NCBI GenBank assembly: GCA_900752445.1
Contig: CAADVN010000269.1
Coordinates: 1 to 5,071 of the forward strand
DNA: 5,071 nucleotides
From: an uncultured Oscillospiraceae bacterium
Lineage (GTDB): Bacteria > Bacillota > Clostridia > Oscillospirales > Oscillospiraceae
Direction of reading: 5' to 3'
How positions within the stretch are numbered: the stretch's first letter is position 1; each line of letters starts with the position of its first letter. The notes beneath the pieces are model-generated. The model had not been told where the DNA came from. It saw only the letters and a program-made list of their open reading frames with translations, and searched no databases. Positions 1 to 5,071 of the stretch are shown here, piece by piece. The position numbers and the translations under genes were made by a program.

Positions 1-1
1 C

Positions 2-97
2 CGCCTGCCCAGCCTCGCCCTCGTCTACCGCGAACGGCTCCGGCGCGAGTACCAGGTCTTCCACCTCAAAAAGGGCGCAGGGGGGCGGGGCCGGTGA
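2..97 (+). CDS. C-terminal end of an unidentified protein (5' partial)
   Basis: I do not recognise this gene. Only the last 31 codons lie in the window, and the start is beyond the left edge. The frame ends with TGA at 95-97. Two things suggest real coding. Nearly every third codon position is G or C, as in the neighbouring genes. The peptide is also sensible: a charged, probably helical stretch (SLALVYRERLRREYQVFHL) followed by a short basic, glycine-rich tail (KKGAGGRGR) as often seen at protein ends. The stop codon overlaps the GTG start of the next gene in a GTGA arrangement, which suggests that the two are co-transcribed and translationally coupled. The fragment is too short to assign a family, and no catalytic motif is visible. 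Confidence 0.6.
   Translation, partial: RLPSLALVYRERLRREYQVFHLKKGAGGRGR
79..85 (+). promoter_or_regulatory. Likely ribosome binding site of the small cysteine-cluster gene
   Basis: AGGGGGG lies 8 bases before the GTG at 94-96 and is the best Shine-Dalgarno-like match near the start. It favours GTG 94 over the in-frame ATG at 112, which has only a weak GAGAG one base upstream of it. The site lies inside the 3' end of the preceding gene, and the surrounding run of G makes the match less specific than it looks. Confidence 0.4.
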
Positions 98-375
98 GCC
101 GTCTCGAGAGCATGTCCCGCTTTGAGGAGCACCCGGCCCTGCCAGAGCCGCCCTTCTTCGATTTTGAGGACTATGACCTCGCCATTCGCAGGCCCCGCCG
201 CGAGCACCGCATCGTCGATACGCCCGAGCAGGTGCGCGCCTGCCTCAGCTGCCCCAAGCCCAGGTGTACCAACTGCCTCGGCCCCTCGGGGCTGCGCTGG
301 TCAGAGCTCAAGCTCCGCGCCCGTCGCAAGAAAGCACAGGTACCCGGCCTTGACCGGCAGGCCCGTGATGCGTGA
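94..375 (+). CDS. Small hypothetical protein with a four-cysteine cluster
   Basis: The function is unknown and I cannot name a family. The protein is 93 residues from GTG 94, or 87 from the alternative ATG 112. Residues 14-30 are acidic, aromatic and proline-rich (PEPPFFDFEDYDLA) and are followed by a basic patch (IRRPRREHR). A cluster C50-x2-C53-x4-C58-x2-C61 (CLSCPKPRCTNC) comes next, and then a strongly basic tail (LKLRARRKK). The cysteine spacing fits binding of zinc or possibly an Fe-S cluster, and the basic flanks could contact nucleic acid; both are inferences. No signal peptide or membrane segment is seen. G/C at third positions is high up to about base 300 and weaker after that, where the gene runs antisense to the last codons of addA. 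The GTG overlaps the previous gene's TGA, so it is probably the distal gene of a plus-strand operon. A DNA-binding or small regulatory role is possible but unproven. Confidence 0.65.
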   Translation: MSRLESMSRFEEHPALPEPPFFDFEDYDLAIRRPRREHRIVDTPEQVRACLSCPKPRCTNCLGPSGLRWSELKLRARRKKAQVPGLDRQARDA

Positions 376-3300
376 CATCGCCCAGCAATAGGCCTCGAGC
401 TGCGAGCGGTAGAGCTCCGCGCGCCGCGCCTCCTCGCCCGGCCGTACCCTGTCCGTCTTGTAGTCCACGACCGTGAGTCCATCCTCCTCTATTATGCAGC
501 AGTCCACGACGCCCTGGAGCAGCAGCTCCTCCTCGCCCGCGTCCTGGAAAAACCGGCCCGCCTCGCACAGCAGCGCAAAGGGGAACTCCCGGAGCACGCG
601 CTCCGAGCCCGCGATCTTCCGGCCCAGCTCCGAGCCGGCAAAGCGCAGCAGCGAGGCGATATCCACCGCCCCGGCCTCGCGCTCCGACAGCCGCCCGGCC
701 GCGACCAGCCGCTCGAGCTCTTCGGCGGCGTGCTCCGGGCTGTCGAGCCGGCGCAAATCGAGATAGCGCAGGGCCATATGCGTGGCCGTGCCCCGCTCAG
801 CTGCGTCGAGCGCCCTGTGCACGCCCGGCAGGTCGGGCCTGCGGAACAGGCGCGGCGGCCGGCCCAGCAGCTGCTCGCTCTCCGGGTCGGGCTCCGCGAG
901 GCTCTTGAGCTCCGTTGCGGTGAGTTTCGAGGGCAGCAGCTCAGCCCTGGAGTACGGGTAGCGCCAGCCGAGCTCCCGGGCGAAGTCCACGGCACATCCC
1001 TCCTCCTTAGGCCCGGTCTCCGGCTCTGTCCGGGGCCGGGCATTTTGCCGCCCAGGCGCGGCCTCGCCGGGCCGCGTGCCCGTCACGAGCCCAAGCCGCC
1101 GCCCGCCAGTCCCCAGCGCGGCGCTGATGAGCCAGTCCGAGAGGCTCCGCATCCCGGCCAGCACCTCCGCGGGCATCTTCGGCTCCGCAGCAGGCCGGAG
1201 CTTTGCCAGCTTCTTCTCCGGGTCCGGCACGGCGCAGGTGATGAACAGCCGCTCCTTCGCCCGGGTCATGGCCACGTACAGCAGCCGCAGCTCCTCGCTG
1301 AGGAGCTCGCGCTCGAGCCTGTGCGCCACCGCCCGCCGCGCCAGCGTCGGGTACTCTATGCCCCGAGCCGTGTCCGTATACTTCGGCCCCAGGCCCAGCT
1401 TCGGGTGTACCAGCACGCTCTCGCGCAGGTCGCCCAGGTTGAACCGCCGGGCCGTGTCGCCTATGAACACCACGGGGAATTCCAGGCCCTTCGAGCGGTG
1501 TATGCTCATTATGCGCACCGCCCCGCCGCCCGGCTCGTCCGGGAACGCCGGCTCCTCGCCGCGCTTTTTCATCGAATTTATCCAGTCCAAGAACCGGCGC
1601 AGGCCCTTCCAGCCCGAGCTCTCGAAGCCGCGCGCGAGCTCGAACAGCCGCATGAGCCGCGCCCTGCGGCCCTCGCCGTCGCGCATGGCCGCGCACATGG
1701 CCAGGCAGTCGAGCCGCTCGTAGAGCTCCCAGACCAGCGCCGCGAGTTCGCAGTCGCGCGAGAGCTCGCGCAGCCCGCCCAGTATGTCGAGGAAGCGCCG
1801 GGCCTTCGCGCTGCCCTCGGCAAAGCTCGCGAGCGCGGCGTAGAGGTCGCCCTCCGGGCAGCCCAGGCGCATCTGCGTCAGCTCGTCCGCCGTGAAGCCG
1901 AAGAGCGCCGAGCGCAGCACCGAGATGAGCGCCACGTCCTGCCTCGGGTTGTCTATGAGCGCCAGCAGCGAGAGCGTGACCGAGACCTCGCCGGCCTCGA
2001 AAAAGCCCCCGGACTGTCCCGCCTCGACGGGCACGCCCTCACGCGCGAGGACACGCCGCCACACCGGGCCCGCTATGTTGACCGAGCGCAGCAGCACGGC
2101 CATGTCGCCATAGCCCACGGGCCGCCGCACTCCGCCCTCGGTGACCATGGCCCCGCTCTCCACCAGCCGACGCATCATCCTCGCGGCATAGGCGGCCTCG
2201 GTCTCGGCCTTGTCCGGGCGCTCGTCCTCGTCCTCCGCGCCCTGTACCGGCACCAGCACCAGCTCGGGCCGGGGCACAAGGCCCTCATACTGCGCGCCGC
2301 AGCTCAGCCGCGCGCGCTCGTCGTACTCCATCTCGCCCAGGCCGCGCGACATCAGGCAGCCGAAGACCTCGTTCACCGCGTCCACGACCTCGGGCCGCGA
2401 GCGGAAGCTCTCGCGCAGGAACACGCGCCGGGGCAGGCCCTCGGGCGCGGGCGCGTCCTGGTAGCTCTCGTACTTGCCCAGGAAGATGGTCGGGTCGGCC
2501 AGGCGGAACCGGTAGATGCTCTGCTTCACGTCGCCGACCATGAAGAGCCGCCTGCCGCCGTCCGACACCGCGCGGATGATGAGGTCCTGCACTGCGGAGA
2601 CGTCCTGGTACTCGTCCACCATGACCTCTGTATAGCGCCGCGAGACCTCGCGCGCCGTCTCCGTCGGGCTGCCGTCCGGCTCCGGGAGCAGCTGCGCGGC
2701 CAGGTGCTCGAGGTCGGCGAAGTCGAGCAGCGAGCGGCGGCGCTTGCGCCGGGCGTATTCCGCGTCGAACTCGCCCAAGAGCCGCAGCAGCGCCCGCATC
2801 GCCGGGGCCGTGCGCCGCATGTCGCGCAAAAGCTCCGAGCTGGGCAGCAGGAAGTCGCGCTCGAGGCGCTTTGCCGCTTTCTTACAGGCCTCGCGCTTGG
2901 CCTTGGCATATTCCGCGAGCTCCGGGTCCTCTCCGCCGCCGCGTACCGTGCCTAATCTTGGGAACTCTACGGGCAGGGCCTCATATAGCCTGTCCCAGCC
3001 CTCGCGCGCGCACAGGGCGCAGCCGCGCAGCATCTTCGCCGTGGCCGTGAAGCTTGGCGCATAGGCGCGCCCGAGCTTTTCATAGCCCTTCACCGCCTCG
3101 GCGACGGCCTCCATCTCGCCCGCCCAGTAGCTGAGCTCCGAGCGCGCGGCTTCCAGCAGTTCCCTGCCCCAGGGCGTGTCCCCGGCGTCCTGGGCGCCCG
3201 TGTCGAAAAGCTCGGCCTGCTGCTTTGCCCAGTCGCCCGGGCGGGCGTGCGACTGCAGCTTGTCGTGCAGCCTCAGCACCAGCTCCGCCAGGCGGCTGTC

Positions 3301-3804
3301 GTCCCGGCCCGCGCCCACAGTGTCCGCGAGTCGTAGAAAGTCCGGGTCGCCGGCCTCGTAGGCCGCGTCCATCACCGTCTCGAGCGCGAGCCGGCGCAGC
3401 TCGCCCGCCCTGTCCTCGTCGGCTATGGCGAAGTCCGGCGTGATGCCCGCCTTGCCCGCATATTCGCGCAAAATCGCCGAACAAAAGCTGTGTATCGTCC
3501 CGATGGGCGCACGGCGCACCAGCGCGGCCTCGCGCCGGAGCCGTTTCGACTCCGGCTCCGCCATCGAGCGGCGCGATATCTCCTCGGATATGCGCGAGCG
3601 CAGCTCCGCCGCCGCCGCCGTCGAGAAGGTGATGACCAGGAAGCTGTCCACGCTCGGCGGACAGTCTCCGCCCGTTATCCAGCCCATGAGCCGCTCCGTC
3701 AGCACACGCGTCTTGCCGCTGCCCGCCGCCGCGGAGACCAGCAGCTCGCCGCCCCGGTCCTCTATCGCCAGCCGCTGGGACGCGGTCGGCACAAATTCAG
3801 CCAT
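301..3804 (-). CDS. addA: ATP-dependent helicase/nuclease subunit A (AddA)
   Basis: AddA is the motor and one of the two nucleases of AddAB, which resects double-strand DNA ends for RecA-dependent repair in the cytoplasm. All superfamily 1A helicase motifs are readable in this 1167-residue protein: Q motif TASQRLAI (7-14, Q10), Walker A AAAGSGKT (25-32), motif Ia ITFSTAAAAEL (58-68), GTIHSFC (102-108), motif II VDEYQD (396-401), motif III GDVKQSIYRFR (424-434), motif IV RESFRS (464-469), motif V MSIHRSKGLEFPVVF (766-780) and motif VI LYVAMTRAKERL (842-853). A Pro/Arg/Glu-rich linker (about 897-935) leads to the RecB-type nuclease: GTATH (1005-1009), EFPF (1073-1076), GVVD with D1101, VVDYKTD with D1114 and K1116, and QLEAY (1135-1139). 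The length is close to the roughly 1200 residues usual for AddA, and the protein ends soon after the last nuclease strand, as expected. The ATG is fixed by a strong ribosome binding site and by the Q motif directly after it. It overlaps addB by 8 bases. I see no broken motif or frameshift. Confidence 0.97.
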   Translation of the reverse strand: MAEFVPTASQRLAIEDRGGELLVSAAAGSGKTRVLTERLMGWITGGDCPPSVDSFLVITFSTAAAAELRSRISEEISRRSMAEPESKRLRREAALVRRAPIGTIHSFCSAILREYAGKAGITPDFAIADEDRAGELRRLALETVMDAAYEAGDPDFLRLADTVGAGRDDSRLAELVLRLHDKLQSHARPGDWAKQQAELFDTGAQDAGDTPWGRELLEAARSELSYWAGEMEAVAEAVKGYEKLGRAYAPSFTATAKMLRGCALCAREGWDRLYEALPVEFPRLGTVRGGGEDPELAEYAKAKREACKKAAKRLERDFLLPSSELLRDMRRTAPAMRALLRLLGEFDAEYARRKRRRSLLDFADLEHLAAQLLPEPDGSPTETAREVSRRYTEVMVDEYQDVSAVQDLIIRAVSDGGRRLFMVGDVKQSIYRFRLADPTIFLGKYESYQDAPAPEGLPRRVFLRESFRSRPEVVDAVNEVFGCLMSRGLGEMEYDERARLSCGAQYEGLVPRPELVLVPVQGAEDEDERPDKAETEAAYAARMMRRLVESGAMVTEGGVRRPVGYGDMAVLLRSVNIAGPVWRRVLAREGVPVEAGQSGGFFEAGEVSVTLSLLALIDNPRQDVALISVLRSALFGFTADELTQMRLGCPEGDLYAALASFAEGSAKARRFLDILGGLRELSRDCELAALVWELYERLDCLAMCAAMRDGEGRRARLMRLFELARGFESSGWKGLRRFLDWINSMKKRGEEPAFPDEPGGGAVRIMSIHRSKGLEFPVVFIGDTARRFNLGDLRESVLVHPKLGLGPKYTDTARGIEYPTLARRAVAHRLERELLSEELRLLYVAMTRAKERLFITCAVPDPEKKLAKLRPAAEPKMPAEVLAGMRSLSDWLISAALGTGGRRLGLVTGTRPGEAAPGRQNARPRTEPETGPKEEGCAVDFARELGWRYPYSRAELLPSKLTATELKSLAEPDPESEQLLGRPPRLFRRPDLPGVHRALDAAERGTATHMALRYLDLRRLDSPEHAAEELERLVAAGRLSEREAGAVDIASLLRFAGSELGRKIAGSERVLREFPFALLCEAGRFFQDAGEEELLLQGVVDCCIIEEDGLTVVDYKTDRVRPGEEARRAELYRSQLEAYCWAMSRITGLPVKAGYLCFLATGAELEL

Positions 3805-5071
3805 TGCACCCGCCTCCTTCCAGCATGTCCCATACTCGTGTCGCGCTCAGCTTGGGCAGGTAGCGCCTTGCGTCCCCGCCCTCGCCCTCGGTGAAGCGGC
3901 AGGCCTCGGCGTATTCGCACCAGAGGCAGGCGTTCTCCTGCGCGCTCTTGTACGAGGGGTCGGCGAGGATGCTGCCCGAGCGCAGCTCTACCGCAAGGAG
4001 CTTCAGCGTCTCCTCCACCCTGCGGCCAAGAATTCCCATTCTTTCCAGTGACGCCAGCGAGTCGCCCGTCGGAACGCCGTCCTTCCACTTCACCGGCAGG
4101 CGCAGCGGTGTCTCACTATTTTCCATCGCCTTGAGCACGTCCGGCTCATCCAGGACGAGCCCGTAGCGCCGGAGCTTCTCGAGCCTGCGGCCCTCGAGCT
4201 CCTCGTCCGATAGGTCGCCGTCCTCGCTGAGCAGCACGTCCCGCGCGGGTATGTACAGCACGCCCGCGGGCACGGCCTCGCGGCCGTACAGGCGCTCGCC
4301 CGAGCGCTCCAGCGCGAAGAGGTACAGCAGCAGCTGCATGTTCTGCCCGTGCATGACGTCCGAGAGCGAAAAGCTCTTGCGCCCGGTCTTGTAATCCACG
4401 ACCCGCAGGTACAGCCTGCCGTCGCGGACCCAGCCGTCCACCCTGTCCGCGATGCCGCCCAGCCGCACGCGCCCGCCGCCGGGCAGCTCAGCCGTGGGCG
4501 AGAGCCCGGGCCGCGAGAAGTCCAGCTCAAAGCTCAAGGGCTTGAACCGCGAGCCGCGCAGCTCCTCTGCCATGTCCTGCACTATGCGCCGCACGCTCTC
4601 CGCCAGCCGCGCGAACAGGTAGCCGAAGCGCGCGCTCTTGCCCTCGGCCCCGCCCAGCTCCTCCTCGAGGTAGCGCAGGGCGTATTCCTCGCACAGCTCG
4701 TCGAGCCGGTCCTCGGGCGCGAGCTCCAGCCCGCCCGCGTCCTGCGTCTCCTCGGCCACGTGCTGTAATATGTAATGTATGAAGCTTCCGGCCTCTGGCG
4801 CTCGGAACTGCGCCGGGCGGCGCGGTTTGGCCTTGAGCCCGTAGCTCAGGAAGTACGAGAACCGGCAGCTAGCGAACTTCTCGACCCGCGAGGGCGATAG
4901 CCGCAGCTCCTCGCCGTAGAGCGCCTTCGCTGAGCCCTCGGACAGCTGCCTCGGCGGTATCCGCGCCGCGTCCCGGAGCCTCGCGAGCGTCCCGGGCTCC
5001 GTGCGCTCGAAATACTCCCTCGCCGCCGCGCCCAGCTCGCCCGCGCCCGAGGCCGCAAGCTCCAGCGCCGG
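3797..5071 (-). CDS. addB: ATP-dependent helicase/deoxyribonuclease subunit B (AddB), C-terminal part
   Basis: AddB partners AddA; in known complexes it recognises Chi and cuts the opposite strand. The frame is open to the right edge, so only the last 424 residues are present, against roughly 1150 in typical AddB. Numbering from the edge, the nuclease domain begins at LSPSRVEKFASCRFSYFLSY (58-77), with the first Fe-S cysteine C69, followed by GSFIHYIL (95-102). Next come E182 in LSFELDF, D209 and D212 in GIADRVDG, VVDYKTG with D226 and K228, and Q246 with Y250 in QLLLYLF. YIPARDV and GLVLDEPDVLKAME, both typical of AddB, follow. The last three cluster ligands are C382, C385 and C391 (CLWCEYAEAC); the CxxCx5C spacing and the roughly 310-residue gap from C69 match the known AddB Fe-S site. 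The nuclease therefore looks active and the cluster complete. An in-frame GTG at 4757-4759 is internal, not the start. The gene precedes addA in the same operon and overlaps it by 8 bases. Confidence 0.95.
   Translation of the reverse strand, partial: PALELAASGAGELGAAAREYFERTEPGTLARLRDAARIPPRQLSEGSAKALYGEELRLSPSRVEKFASCRFSYFLSYGLKAKPRRPAQFRAPEAGSFIHYILQHVAEETQDAGGLELAPEDRLDELCEEYALRYLEEELGGAEGKSARFGYLFARLAESVRRIVQDMAEELRGSRFKPLSFELDFSRPGLSPTAELPGGGRVRLGGIADRVDGWVRDGRLYLRVVDYKTGRKSFSLSDVMHGQNMQLLLYLFALERSGERLYGREAVPAGVLYIPARDVLLSEDGDLSDEELEGRRLEKLRRYGLVLDEPDVLKAMENSETPLRLPVKWKDGVPTGDSLASLERMGILGRRVEETLKLLAVELRSGSILADPSYKSAQENACLWCEYAEACRFTEGEGGDARRYLPKLSATRVWDMLEGGGCNG
3813..3819 (-). promoter_or_regulatory. 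Ribosome binding site of addA, inside addB
   Basis: Read on the minus strand this is AAGGAGG, a near-perfect Shine-Dalgarno sequence, placed 8 bases before the ATG of addA (3802-3804). It lies within the last codons of addB, where it contributes to the glycine-rich C-terminus (EGGGCNG). It decides the addA start and suggests that addA is translated efficiently, either on its own or by reinitiation after the addB stop at 3797-3799. Confidence 0.85.

Noticed and set aside
278..294. GC-rich inverted repeat (GCCCC..GGGGC) near the convergence point, as a possible terminator
   Set aside because: The perfect arms are only five bases with a two-base centre, there is no T-run on either strand after it, and it lies inside the coding region of the small gene. 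Such short palindromes are expected by chance at this GC content.
112..375. ATG at 112-114 as the start of the cysteine-cluster gene
   Set aside because: It has no well-spaced Shine-Dalgarno, whereas GTG 94 has AGGGGGG 8 bases upstream and overlaps the previous stop as GTGA. It is kept as an alternative rather than the preferred start, since the six extra residues carry no recognisable motif.
730..2955. A 741-codon open reading frame on the plus strand, antisense to addA
   Set aside because: It shares codon boundaries with addA, so its stop codons would need TTA, CTA or TCA codons in addA, which are rare in such a GC-rich gene. The translation is rich in Arg, His, Gln, Ala and Leu with no recognisable domain, whereas addA on the other strand has every expected motif. 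It is a composition artefact.
3797..4759. Taking the GTG at 4757-4759 as the start of a 320-residue protein
   Set aside because: The frame remains open for another 104 codons to the window edge, and those codons encode the conserved AddB segment with the first Fe-S cysteine and GSFIHYIL. The GTG is an internal valine codon.
1..5071. Chi-like pentamers (AGCGG, the Bacillus subtilis Chi) scattered in the window
   Set aside because: A five-base GC-rich word is common by chance in this sequence, and the Chi sequence of this organism is unknown. Genome-wide strand-skew statistics would be needed to support any claim.

Overview
This is a GC-rich, almost fully coding window from a bacterial chromosome. 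It is dominated by the two genes of an AddAB-type helicase-nuclease, the Gram-positive counterpart of RecBCD. Both are on the minus strand in the order addB then addA. The protein signatures (AddB with a four-cysteine Fe-S site, AddA with a full UvrD/PcrA-type helicase set and a C-terminal RecB-type nuclease) and the order addB-addA fit the Bacillota. The high GC points to a GC-rich member of the Clostridia rather than a low-GC Bacillus or Streptococcus. That placement is an inference; there is no rRNA or marker gene here to confirm it.

Layout. On the plus strand, bases 2-97 hold the last 31 codons of an unidentified gene that starts outside the window. A small plus-strand gene (94-375) begins inside that gene's stop codon and encodes a 93-residue protein with a tight four-cysteine cluster. 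From the right, the minus-strand addBA operon converges on this pair. addB (3797-5071) is cut by the right edge, so only its C-terminal 424 residues are present. addA (301-3804) is complete at 1167 residues and overlaps the end of addB by 8 bases, with a strong ribosome binding site lying inside addB. The 3' end of addA overlaps the 3' end of the small plus-strand gene by 75 bases, so the two transcription units meet with no intergenic space and no visible terminator.

How the genes work together. AddA and AddB form a heterodimer that loads on double-strand DNA ends, unwinds them with the AddA motor, cuts both strands with its two nuclease domains, and after meeting a Chi site leaves a 3' tail for RecA. 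The catalytic residues of both nuclease domains, all AddA helicase motifs and the AddB Fe-S cysteines can be read here, so the complex looks functional. I see no relation in function between the addBA operon and the plus-strand genes beyond their tail-to-tail arrangement.

There are no RNA genes, mobile elements, repeats or CRISPR arrays that I can support, and no gene-free stretch longer than a few bases. I find no previously undescribed system. The most interesting item is the small cysteine-cluster gene and its antisense overlap with addA.
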